From JAZNQL01 sp045531205 (lineage in GTDB: Bacteria; Bacillota; Clostridia; UMGS1883; UMGS1540), in assembly GCA_045531205.1 (NCBI GenBank), contig JAZSDN010000104.1:87447-151446 (forward strand): DNA of 64,000 nucleotides, given 5' to 3'. The position numbers and the translations under genes are program-made. Positions 1 to 7,332 of this stretch are shown here, in pieces; the first letter of the stretch is position 1, and the number at the start of each line of letters is the position of its first letter. The notes beneath the pieces are model-generated. The model did no database searches and was not told the origin of the DNA. It worked only from the letters and a program-made list of their open reading frames with translations.

Positions 1-68
1 GATTTCATTATAACACCTCATTTCAAATTATTATTTTACATTATACAGTAAAACAAAATATATTGCAA

Positions 69-1373
69 TTACAAAATATCAATATATTCTCCGTTTAAAG
101 CCTTATTCATGCTTCTTACAGCACAGAATTTGCCGCACATTGAACAGCATTCTTCAAGCTCGGGTTTTCTGTCATTTCTTATTTTTTTTGCAGTTTCGCT
201 GTCAATAGAGCATTCCCACTGTTTTTCCCAATCAAAAGTTCTGCGTGCGTCAGCCATGGCATCGTCGATGTCTTGGGCATGGGGAATGTGTTTGGCAATA
301 TCAGCCGCATGCGCTGCAATTTTTGAAGCAATAATTCCTTGTTTTACATCATCAACATTTGGAAGAGCAAGATGTTCTGCGGGGGTAACATAGCAAAGAA
401 ATGCTGCACCGGCAGCGGCGGCAATTGCACCGCCAATGGCAGCTGTTATATGGTCATAACCCGGGGCAATGTCAGTTACTATCGGCCCCAAAACATAAAA
501 TGGTGCCCCCATACAAATTGTCTGTTGCAGCTTCATATTTGCTGCAATTTGGTCAAGCGGCATGTGACCGGGACCTTCCACCATAACCTGAACATCTTTT
601 GCCCACGCCCTCTTTGTTAATTCGCCAAGTCTTACAAGCTCTTCTATCTGGCATACATCGCTTGCATCGGCAATACAACCAGGACGGCAAGCATCTCCAA
701 GAGATATTGTAACATCATATTCACGGCAAATATCAAGTATTTCGTCATAATATTCGTAGAATGGATTTTCTTCTCCCGTCATACTCATCCAGGCAAAAAC
801 AAGAGAACCTCCCCTTGACACAATATTCATTTTTCTGTTATGTTTTTTAATTTGTTCTATTGTTTTTCTTGTTATCCCGCAATGCAGAGTTACAAAGTCT
901 ACACCATCTTCTGCGTGGAGTCTTACAACATCAATAAAATCTTTTGCAGTAAGGGTAGATAAGTCTCTTTGGTAATGAATAACGCTGTCATATACAGGAA
1001 CTGTTCCTATAATTGCAGGACATTCATTTACAAGCTTTTTCCTGAAGGGCTGAGTGTTACCGTGAGAAGATAAGTCCATTATTGCTTCGGCACCCATATT
1101 CACCGCTGTCATAACTTTTTCCATTTCAATGTCATAATCCTTACAATCTTTAGAAACACCTAAGTTTACATTGATTTTGGTGCGAAGCATAGAGCCTATA
1201 CCATTAGGGTCAATACATTTATGAAGCTTGTTTGCACATATTGCAATTTGACCTTTTGCAACTAAATCTCTGATTTCTTCTGCTGTTTTATACTCTTTTT
1301 CTGCAACTGCCTGCATATAGGGTGTTATAATCCCTTTTTTTGCAGCATCCATCTGTGTAGTATATTTTTGCAT
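69..1373 (-). CDS. thiC: Phosphomethylpyrimidine synthase ThiC
   Basis: This enzyme makes HMP-phosphate, the pyrimidine half of thiamine, from aminoimidazole ribotide by radical SAM chemistry. The protein is 434 residues, the size of the short bacterial form. The GPGHMPLDQI segment and the C-terminal cysteine motif CSMCGKFC (about residues 410-417), which binds the [4Fe-4S] cluster, are both visible. The cysteine spacing is C-x2-C-x3-C, one residue shorter than the E. coli type C-x2-C-x4-C. The ATG is preceded by a good AGGAG site. The gene stands alone behind a TPP riboswitch with a terminator, so it should be repressed when thiamine pyrophosphate is plentiful. No other thiamine biosynthesis gene lies in the window. 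Confidence in function is very high. Confidence 0.98.
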   Translation of the reverse strand: MQKYTTQMDAAKKGIITPYMQAVAEKEYKTAEEIRDLVAKGQIAICANKLHKCIDPNGIGSMLRTKINVNLGVSKDCKDYDIEMEKVMTAVNMGAEAIMDLSSHGNTQPFRKKLVNECPAIIGTVPVYDSVIHYQRDLSTLTAKDFIDVVRLHAEDGVDFVTLHCGITRKTIEQIKKHNRKMNIVSRGGSLVFAWMSMTGEENPFYEYYDEILDICREYDVTISLGDACRPGCIADASDVCQIEELVRLGELTKRAWAKDVQVMVEGPGHMPLDQIAANMKLQQTICMGAPFYVLGPIVTDIAPGYDHITAAIGGAIAAAAGAAFLCYVTPAEHLALPNVDDVKQGIIASKIAAHAADIAKHIPHAQDIDDAMADARRTFDWEKQWECSIDSETAKKIRNDRKPELEECCSMCGKFCAVRSMNKALNGEYIDIL

Positions 1374-1404
1374 TTAATATCAACTCCTGTTTATAAAAAT
1401 AAAA

Positions 1405-1430
1405 ACGGATAACCCGTTTGGATTATCCGT
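1405..1430 (-). terminator. Intrinsic terminator controlled by the TPP riboswitch
   Basis: On the minus strand ACGGATAA and TTATCCGT form an 8-bp stem followed by TTTTATTTTT. It lies between the TPP aptamer and the thiC ribosome site, so it is the likely expression platform (transcription attenuation). Confidence 0.8.
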
Positions 1431-1435
1431 ATAAA

Positions 1436-1526
1436 GCAGTAACATCTTCCTACGGCGGCATTATCCGCATCAGGTTTAATGGTCGAAGTTAGATTACTTC
1501 CTCTCAGCCCGGCACACCGAGCTCCC
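1436..1526 (-). promoter_or_regulatory. TPP riboswitch (THI element)
   Basis: Read on the minus strand, the hallmarks of the THI box occur in order: GCCGGGCTGAGAGG, then ACCTGATGCGGATAATGCCG, then CGTAGGAAG. It sits directly upstream of thiC, the classic target. Binding of thiamine pyrophosphate should favour the adjacent terminator. Confidence 0.96.
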
Positions 1527-1556
1527 ATGAATTAACTAAAAATTCAATTTTTAAAT

Positions 1557-1585
1557 ATTATATACCTTTTTGTATACTTTTTCAA
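1557..1585 (-). promoter_or_regulatory. Promoter of the thiC leader
   Basis: On the minus strand TTGAAA and TATAAT are separated by 17 bases, about 30 bases upstream of the TPP aptamer. The match to the sigma-A consensus is good; use is inferred. Confidence 0.6.
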
Positions 1586-1616
1586 TAGCTAAAACAAATA
1601 TTTTTTCTTTTAATTT

Positions 1617-2156
1617 TTACTTGTGAAGCAGGGGAGAAAGCTTTTTATAAGTAACAAGTGTAATAATTGATAATACACATCCACGTATAAAATTAAAAGG
1701 AGTTATAAGGCTTAAAACAATATTAAGTCTTTCGGCAGGCAAAGCAGCAGGCATATAAAGAGGAAGCATAACAAAATAATTCGTTATAATTGCAGAAACT
1801 GTCATTACTAAAGTGCCTGCAAAAAGAGCAATGAGTGCACCTTTTTTTGTTTTGTTGTGCTTGTAAATCATACCTATCACAAAAACAAAAACACCGTTTA
1901 CCGCAAAATTTGCAGCTTCGCCAATAAATCCTGTTCGAGTAATAAGCAGATGGATAAGATTTTTAATAAGCTCAACAAAAACGCCGGGAACAGGACCTAA
2001 AGCCAAAGCACCGATAATGGCGGGAAAATCGCTTAATTCAATATCCAAAAATCCGCCTACCCTTAAGCCCATAGCACTGCCTATATATTGCAGTATTACT
2101 GCAATAGCAGAAAGCATACCTATTTTTGCTATCATATTAGTTTTTTTGTTTATCAT
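1617..2156 (-). CDS. Riboflavin ECF transporter S component (RibU-like)
   Basis: This is a small multi-pass membrane protein of the ECF substrate-binding (S) family, which captures a vitamin and works with a shared energizing module encoded elsewhere. The chosen start gives 179 residues beginning MINKKTNMI, with about five or six hydrophobic segments. Substrate assignment to riboflavin rests mainly on the FMN riboswitch directly upstream. An upstream ATG at 2189 is in frame but lies inside the riboswitch terminator hairpin, whereas ATG 2156 has a perfect GGAGG site 6-7 bases ahead, so 2156 is preferred. Expression should fall when FMN is abundant. Confidence 0.9.
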   Translation of the reverse strand: MINKKTNMIAKIGMLSAIAVILQYIGSAMGLRVGGFLDIELSDFPAIIGALALGPVPGVFVELIKNLIHLLITRTGFIGEAANFAVNGVFVFVIGMIYKHNKTKKGALIALFAGTLVMTVSAIITNYFVMLPLYMPAALPAERLNIVLSLITPFNFIRGCVLSIITLVTYKKLSPLLHK

Positions 2157-2171
2157 AAAAAACCTCCAAAT

Positions 2172-2208
2172 AAAAAATTCCAAAGCCAAAATAAACTGAC
2201 CTTGGAAT
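2172..2208 (-). terminator. Intrinsic terminator of the FMN riboswitch
   Basis: On the minus strand ATTCCAA and TTGGAAT pair and are followed by a T run. It lies between the FMN aptamer and the GGAGG site of the transporter gene, so it is the likely attenuator. Confidence 0.75.
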
Positions 2209-2235
2209 GCTTTTTATAAAATCAACAAAAAGCTG

Positions 2236-2383
2236 TCTTTTCTCATCCGGACTATAGCCTTAAAAACCATTTTTAGCGTTGGTTGTTAAGGCAACCGTCG
2301 GCAACGGAATTACACCGTTTCCACCGCATAGGCGGGTAGTGGGCTTTTACCACCGGTAGGGAATCTCACCCTGCCCCAAAGAC
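2236..2383 (-). promoter_or_regulatory. FMN riboswitch (RFN element)
   Basis: On the minus strand the conserved RFN blocks occur in order: GGGGCAGGGTGAGATTCCC, TACCGGTGGT, AGCCC, the segment ending GCCGACGGTT, and finally AGTCCGGATGAGA. It precedes the ECF S-component gene and identifies that gene as a flavin transporter. Confidence 0.96.
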
Positions 2384-2405
2384 CTGTTATTTTCACTTTT
2401 AAGAT

Positions 2406-2434
2406 ACTATAACATAATTATATTCAGCCGTCAA
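2406..2434 (-). promoter_or_regulatory. Promoter of the FMN riboswitch leader
   Basis: On the minus strand TTGACG and TATAGT are spaced by 17 bases, ending about 20 bases before the aptamer. Confidence 0.6.
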
Positions 2435-2442
2435 TATCAAAG

Positions 2443-3276
2443 TTACTCTCTGTTAAAAAGTTTTTTGTATTTTAAAGGAGAAATGCCCTTTTCCTTTTTA
2501 AAAATTTTGCTGAAATATGACCCGCTTGTAAAACCTATTTTCTGTGCAATTTCTTCCAAAGATAAGTCGCCCTTCATTAAAAGGTCAACAGAAAGGTCAA
2601 TTCTTTTTTTGTTTATATACTCATTTACAGTGCAGTTAAAACAGGTGCGAAAACGTCTGTATAAAACACTTTTAGAAAGATTTATATTCTTTGAAATACT
2701 TTGAATTGTGAGGGGTTTGTCTAAATTTTTGTCAATATAATTTATTGCAGTCTGAATTGCTTCGTCAAAACCCGGCTTTAACATATTTTCCAAAAGAACG
2801 TGTTTTACTATAATTTCGGCAAGATGTGAAATACTTTGAATTTTATCCTGGTCAAAAGAAGAAATCTCCGAATAATATTTTTCCATCAGCTTTTCATCAA
2901 GCCCAAGACCTGCAATGTAATTTTTAAAAACCGAAAAATCTGTATCTGTTCTCATCTGCCCAAAAATAATATAACCTATAATAACATCATTATAAATAAT
3001 GGGAACCGAAGCATCAATAAGTCCTGCGTGGCACACGTGCATTTCGGCTTTTTTGCTTATACTGATTTTTTTAAAAAGGGTTGTATCCGAACAAATACAG
3101 GCACGCCTTCCTTCTTCGGTGCTTTGAATTGCCTTGCAGTATTTTTTGTTTTCCCAGAAGCTTTTGTTTCCAACAAACGTAAAGTCATCTTTTAAAAGAT
3201 CCATATTTATGCCGGTGGCATTGTAAAAGTCCTGCAAAACCTTATCTATCTTTTGAATATCGTAGTTTATAATCAT
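2443..3276 (-). CDS. AraC-family regulator with PocR sensor domain
   Basis: This 277-residue regulator has an N-terminal PocR-type ligand-binding domain (about residues 5-165, with the cysteine-rich KYCKA, CICSD and VCHAG segments) and a C-terminal AraC double helix-turn-helix (about 175-275, ending GISPLKYKKLF). PocR domains bind small metabolites; the prototype controls propanediol use. The start ATG 3276 has AGGTG six bases upstream; an in-frame GTG at 3285 overlaps that site and is rejected. The gene faces the aminotransferase-creatininase pair, and direct repeats in the shared intergenic region look like its binding sites. Its own promoter is near consensus. Confidence 0.9.
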   Translation of the reverse strand: MIINYDIQKIDKVLQDFYNATGINMDLLKDDFTFVGNKSFWENKKYCKAIQSTEEGRRACICSDTTLFKKISISKKAEMHVCHAGLIDASVPIIYNDVIIGYIIFGQMRTDTDFSVFKNYIAGLGLDEKLMEKYYSEISSFDQDKIQSISHLAEIIVKHVLLENMLKPGFDEAIQTAINYIDKNLDKPLTIQSISKNINLSKSVLYRRFRTCFNCTVNEYINKKRIDLSVDLLMKGDLSLEEIAQKIGFTSGSYFSKIFKKEKGISPLKYKKLFNRE

Positions 3277-3293
3277 ATTTATCACCTAGTTTA

Positions 3294-3322
3294 ATTATAA
3301 ATCCTTAAAACTTTTTTGTCAA
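3294..3322 (-). promoter_or_regulatory. Promoter of the PocR/AraC regulator gene
   Basis: On the minus strand TTGACA and TATAAT are 17 bases apart, a perfect sigma-A consensus, just upstream of the regulator. Confidence 0.75.
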
Positions 3323-3334
3323 TAATTTTCAAAC

Positions 3335-3401
3335 ATGGGGAAAATATTACAAAAAAATGGGAACAATATATCTTTTTTTATGTATTTTAATTTGATACAA
3401 T
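3335..3401 (+). promoter_or_regulatory. Putative AraC direct-repeat operator and activator-dependent promoter
   Basis: ATGGGGAAAATAT (from 3335) and ATGGGAACAATAT (from 3357) form a direct repeat with a 22-base period, two helical turns, as AraC-type proteins prefer. Downstream, TACAAT (3396-3401) is a reasonable -10, but the -35 position is only a T run, which fits a promoter needing an activator bound just upstream. Confidence 0.5.
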
Positions 3402-3442
3402 AAATATGAAAAGTTATTTTGACAGAGAAAGGAAAATGAAAA

Positions 3443-4750
3443 ATGGGAAAAGCAACAGACTTTCGTTATAACACAGGTGCAACCCGTGTTCCGTGGGCTG
3501 CAGTAGGCGAAAACTATAATGTACACGACTTAATGGAAATTATAAAATTTTTAATGCAGGGCGAGGGTAAAGAATACGACGATGCTCTTGAAAGCGTATG
3601 GCAACAGGTTAAAAAGCTTGATGCACTTGCAACACCACCCGGAAAGCTTTCCTTGGGAAGCAAGGTAGAAGAAGCAGAAAATGCCTGCAATGAATATCTT
3701 GGAACAACCTCCTCAACCTTTGTAACAAATGCAACCGCAGGTTTTGAAATTGCATATAAATATGCAAACTTAAAACCCGGTGACGAGGTTATAGTACCTG
3801 CCATTACCTTTGTAGCAACAATGGCGTATCCTCTGGCGGTAGGTGCAAAGCTTGTATTTGCAGATGTTGACCCAAAAACAATAAATATGGATCCTGCCGA
3901 TGTAGCAAGAAAAATTACAGATAAAACAAAAATGATTGTACCTGTACATATTGGCGGATACCCTGTTGATATGGAACCCATAATGAAGCTTGCAAAAGAG
4001 CACGATATTTTGGTACTTGAAGATGCGGCACACGCATTCGGTGCTATGTATAAAGGCAAAAAAATCGGTACAATAGGCGACTTTGCCGGATTTTCCATGC
4101 ACGAAGTTAAAAATATCACATCCTTTGGCGAAGGCGGTATTTTAACAACCACAGTTTCGGGCTTTGAAGCTGAAATGAAACGAGCACGCTTTTTGGGACT
4201 TGACTTTTCATGTCCCATTAAAGACTGGCTTTATAACATTACACCCATTAAAGGAAAATATGAACCCTTTGTTCCCGGCAATGCATCCACTACCGAAATT
4301 CAGGGACTTGGACTTACTTTGCAAATTTCCCGTAACGAAGAAATCATTGCCGAAAGAAGACGCGCGGCAGAATATCTTTCAAAACGCTTTGCAGAAAATG
4401 ATGCCATTATCCCTCAGGATTTAGGAAATGAAGATATTAAACCTACCTTCCATTTATACCTTTTACAGATTGACCCCGAAAAAGCAGGAGCAGATGTACA
4501 GGTTTTAAAGAAAAAGCTTGAAGAAAAAGGTGTTACACAGATAGCACACTTCGGTCCTTTATACAGATTCAAAATAGTTCAGGATATGGGCTACAATTCA
4601 GACGAAATTGCAAAAACCTGTCCTAATTGCGAAGAAGTATTTTACAAGAGATTTACTCATCTGCCCTTATACGGCTTAAGCGACGAACAGCTTTGCTATA
4701 TGGCAGACGCAGTTTTGGAATCGGTTGCCGAAATGCAACGAGGCGAATAA
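3443..4750 (+). CDS. DegT/DnrJ/EryC1/StrS-family PLP aminotransferase
   Basis: The 435-residue protein belongs to the fold-type I sugar aminotransferase family. The PLP-binding lysine is Lys223 in SMHEVKNITSFGEGG, preceded by LEDAAHAFG (about 192-200) with the cofactor-contacting Asp, and VPAITFVATMAYPL (118-131). A 70-residue N-terminal extension (with a GEGKEYDDALESVW segment) precedes the usual start of the fold. The family transfers amino groups to keto-sugars or inosose; the exact substrate here is not visible. The start has GAAAGG nine bases upstream. A creatininase-family gene follows 12 bases downstream, so the two probably act in one pathway under the divergent PocR/AraC regulator. 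Confidence 0.88.
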   Translation: MGKATDFRYNTGATRVPWAAVGENYNVHDLMEIIKFLMQGEGKEYDDALESVWQQVKKLDALATPPGKLSLGSKVEEAENACNEYLGTTSSTFVTNATAGFEIAYKYANLKPGDEVIVPAITFVATMAYPLAVGAKLVFADVDPKTINMDPADVARKITDKTKMIVPVHIGGYPVDMEPIMKLAKEHDILVLEDAAHAFGAMYKGKKIGTIGDFAGFSMHEVKNITSFGEGGILTTTVSGFEAEMKRARFLGLDFSCPIKDWLYNITPIKGKYEPFVPGNASTTEIQGLGLTLQISRNEEIIAERRRAAEYLSKRFAENDAIIPQDLGNEDIKPTFHLYLLQIDPEKAGADVQVLKKKLEEKGVTQIAHFGPLYRFKIVQDMGYNSDEIAKTCPNCEEVFYKRFTHLPLYGLSDEQLCYMADAVLESVAEMQRGE

Positions 4751-4762
4751 GGAGGAAAACAA

Positions 4763-5557
4763 ATGGCATATTATATGGAAAAAATGACCGTGCAGGATAT
4801 GGAAAAAGCAATACAAAAAACCAAAACAGTTATTATTCCTGTAGGCGTTGTAGAACAGCACGGATATCATTTAGCTTTATCAACAGACATTTTAAATGCT
4901 GTAAAGCCTCTTGAAATAGCGGGAGAGCGTTTAAATGCCGTGGTAGCACCCTCGGTAAACTACAGCTTTTCGGGCGGAGAGCTTTTGGGTACAGTTAATG
5001 TAAGTCCTAATACTTTCGGTCTTTATATATCCGAAATATGCTCGGAATTTATCCGTATGGGCTTTGAAAATATAGTTGTATTTTTAGGTCATGCAGGCAC
5101 CGACAATTTAAACGCACTTAAAAACAGTTTACAAATACTTTTGCGTCGCAGTAAGGATTTGCACCAAAAAGCAACTCTTTCGCTTGTTGAGGCGTGGAAT
5201 ATGTCGCCCACCTGGCTTAGCGGATTTAAAATGGAACCCGAACACGATTTTCACGCAGGACTTATGGAAACCAGCCTTATGATGCATTGGGCACCCGAGC
5301 TTGTTCGTGACGAAATTGTTATGGACGAGGAATATATTTCTAAAATGATGCGTACCGACCAGGACTGGTTTGAAAAAAGAGAAAAACGTATCGACAGTCC
5401 TTTTATGGTAGAAAAGGTAAGCCAGAGAGAAGAAATCAAGGTTGGAGTTATGGGATTACCTCACGATGCAAATGTTGATTTAGGCAAAAAAATCTGCGAC
5501 GAAATTGTAGAAAATATTATAGATTATGTAAATCTTCTTGAAGAAAACAGAAAATAA
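4763..5557 (+). CDS. Creatininase-family amidohydrolase
   Basis: This 264-residue protein has the creatininase-family metal motif EQHGYHLALSTD (Glu31, His33, His36, Asp42) in place of the usual E-x-HGPHLP-x-x-TD, plus FLGHAGTDN and HAGLMETS downstream. Family members hydrolyse cyclic or linear amides (creatinine, formamidopyrimidines, mycofactocin precursor). Tyr35 replaces the common Pro. An AGGAGG site lies just ahead of the ATG. It is co-directional and closely spaced after the aminotransferase and ends before a strong bidirectional terminator, so the pair forms a two-gene operon. Substrate unknown. Confidence 0.87.
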   Translation: MAYYMEKMTVQDMEKAIQKTKTVIIPVGVVEQHGYHLALSTDILNAVKPLEIAGERLNAVVAPSVNYSFSGGELLGTVNVSPNTFGLYISEICSEFIRMGFENIVVFLGHAGTDNLNALKNSLQILLRRSKDLHQKATLSLVEAWNMSPTWLSGFKMEPEHDFHAGLMETSLMMHWAPELVRDEIVMDEEYISKMMRTDQDWFEKREKRIDSPFMVEKVSQREEIKVGVMGLPHDANVDLGKKICDEIVENIIDYVNLLEENRK

Positions 5558-5608
5558 TAAAAAAGGCATTATGCCTGAATTTTCTTTCAACCTTTTTAAA
5601 AACCTAAC

Positions 5609-5640
5609 GAAAAGAACTCCTGATATCAGGAGTTCTTTTC
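5609..5640. terminator. Bidirectional intrinsic terminator
   Basis: A perfect 32-base palindrome (GAAAAGAACTCCTGAT and its complement) lies between the convergent creatininase-like and membrane-protein genes, with T/A-rich flanks on both sides. Confidence 0.85.
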
Positions 5641-5648
5641 GCTACTTT

Positions 5649-6368
5649 TTATCTCAACTTTTTACAGTACTGGGTACAAAGCTTGTCCGTACATTCGGAA
5701 CAACGAAGAGAAAGATTAGTTATTTCCCAAAACCGTTCAGGATACATCATAACGCATAATTCCCATATAAGCCACACTAAAAAAGCCATTAAAAACAGAG
5801 TTTGCGTATAAAAACCACGTACAAATAAAAATGGCGAAAACATCATAAGATGGTCCCAGTTAAAAATACGGCAGGTTGTACAGCAACGGTTTTTCATAAT
5901 AAGGCGGAAGGGACACCAAATTAAAACACAAATCAAATCTGCCACATAAAAGAAGGTGCAAATTATAAAAACAGCAACAGTATCAATTACACCTTTATAA
6001 TATAAAATCCCTATAATCCCAATTAAAATGCACCATATAATAAAAACCTTATAAGCCAGATGGGTTGTTGTTATAATATGATTTTTCAGTGATTTATAGC
6101 TGAACTTTTCCTTAATAGGTCTGAAAAAAGCCAGAAATTGTTTCTGTGAACCGATAGAAATGTGTGCCCTGACAGGAATAAGCTGAAATATCATATCTAA
6201 AACCCAGATAATCCACAAAATATGAAGCAGGGAAAACTGCTTAAAAAAGTCGGTTCCCAAAAGTACATCAAATTGATTTTTATTAAAAACAGCAAGCAGA
6301 ACACATAAAACAAATATTGCAATACGTCCCGCAAGCCTTAAAAAATATATTTTTCTTGTTTTAGACAT
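5649..6368 (-). CDS. Multi-pass membrane protein with cysteine clusters, unknown function
   Basis: I do not recognise a named family. The 239-residue protein has about six hydrophobic segments (near residues 12-30, 45-65, 108-128, 134-155 and 185-210, with a weaker one between). Two cysteine groups stand out: RCCTTC near residue 165, followed by NWDHLMMFSPF, and a C-terminal RCSECTDKLCTQYCKK tail with four cysteines. These could bind a metal or Fe-S cluster at the membrane. The gene is alone on the minus strand, converging on the creatininase operon. The ATG is reasonable but the ribosome site is weak. Confidence 0.75.
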   Translation of the reverse strand: MSKTRKIYFLRLAGRIAIFVLCVLLAVFNKNQFDVLLGTDFFKQFSLLHILWIIWVLDMIFQLIPVRAHISIGSQKQFLAFFRPIKEKFSYKSLKNHIITTTHLAYKVFIIWCILIGIIGILYYKGVIDTVAVFIICTFFYVADLICVLIWCPFRLIMKNRCCTTCRIFNWDHLMMFSPFLFVRGFYTQTLFLMAFLVWLIWELCVMMYPERFWEITNLSLRCSECTDKLCTQYCKKLR

Positions 6369-6483
6369 ATAAACACCTTAACTTAAAAATAGTTACACTA
6401 TTATTATAATCAAAAAAAATAATAATGCAAGAAAAATATGCAGTATCAGGACACGATAGAGCAAAAAATGGAACAAAAAAACA

Positions 6484-6512
6484 TTTACAAAAACTTTTAT
6501 GTTTTATATAAT
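6484..6512 (+). promoter_or_regulatory. Promoter of the amidohydrolase operon
   Basis: TTTACA and TATAAT are separated by 17 bases, 30 bases ahead of the amidohydrolase start. It supports the start at 6543 rather than an upstream in-frame ATG at 6438, which would lie before this promoter. Confidence 0.6.
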
Positions 6513-6542
6513 AAAGCTAGTATAATAAAAAGGGGGAGCAGG

Positions 6543-7319
6543 ATGAAAATAATAGACTTTCACACACATCCGGCATATAACACAACAAAAAAGTTTGGAT
6601 ACGATTTAACAGATGAACTTTTTGTTGACGACCTCAGACGTGCAGGAATAAGTATGGTGGCAGGTTCTGCAATTGATTTAGAACTTATGGAGTCAAGTGA
6701 TAATCACGGCGAAACAATAAAAAAATTAAACTCTACAGTCTGGGAATGGCATAAAAAGCATCCTGACTTTATAATTCCGGGAATACATATTCATCCAAGC
6801 TTTCCCGAAGAATCGGCAAACGAGCTTTACTCTTATTCAAAAAAAGGCGTAAAGCTTGTAGGTGAGCTTGTAAATTATCTTATGGATGATAAAAGCGAAA
6901 ACGTTTCATACATAAGCAAAAACTCTATGGAGCTTTATGATTTGTGCAGTCAGCTTTCGCTCACAGTATCAATTCACACAAGCACCGCCGAAGAAATGTC
7001 TTATATTGCCAAAAATTTTAAAACCCTTAATATTGTTATGGCACATCCTGCCTATGGTAACGAATATTTATCAAGACTTGAAGCAGTAAAAAATCACGAT
7101 AATCTGTTTTTAGACATTTCAGGCACAGGCATTGCAGCACACGGAATGTTAAGATACGGAGTAGATACAGTGGGGAAAGAAAAAATTGTATTCGGCACAG
7201 ATTTTCCCGGCTATAACCCTGCACTTTATGTTCAGTCTGTGTTATACGAAAAGCTTACAGACGACGAACGTGAGCATATATTTTATAAAAATGCAGAGAG
7301 ATTACTCGGCTTAAAATAA
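6543..7319 (+). CDS. Metal-dependent amidohydrolase (amidohydrolase-2 / TIM-barrel)
   Basis: This 258-residue protein begins MKIIDFHTHP with the His-x-His metal motif (His7, His9), followed by SIHTSTAEE, MAHPAYG and FGTDFPGYNP, whose histidines and aspartate complete the amidohydrolase-2 active site. Related enzymes hydrolyse lactones or decarboxylate ring compounds; the substrate is unknown. The ATG at 6543 is preceded by AGGGGGAGCAGG, far better than the ATG at 6438. It leads a four-gene operon with a propeller protein, an RpiB-like isomerase and an SGNH hydrolase, which points to breakdown of a modified sugar, perhaps opening a sugar lactone. Confidence 0.87.
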   Translation: MKIIDFHTHPAYNTTKKFGYDLTDELFVDDLRRAGISMVAGSAIDLELMESSDNHGETIKKLNSTVWEWHKKHPDFIIPGIHIHPSFPEESANELYSYSKKGVKLVGELVNYLMDDKSENVSYISKNSMELYDLCSQLSLTVSIHTSTAEEMSYIAKNFKTLNIVMAHPAYGNEYLSRLEAVKNHDNLFLDISGTGIAAHGMLRYGVDTVGKEKIVFGTDFPGYNPALYVQSVLYEKLTDDEREHIFYKNAERLLGLK

Positions 7320-7332
7320 AGGAGAAAAAATT

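Noticed and set aside
3514..4218. A 234-codon open frame on the minus strand inside the aminotransferase gene
   Set aside because: It is antisense to a clear gene, has no ribosome site or recognisable motif, and results from codon bias.
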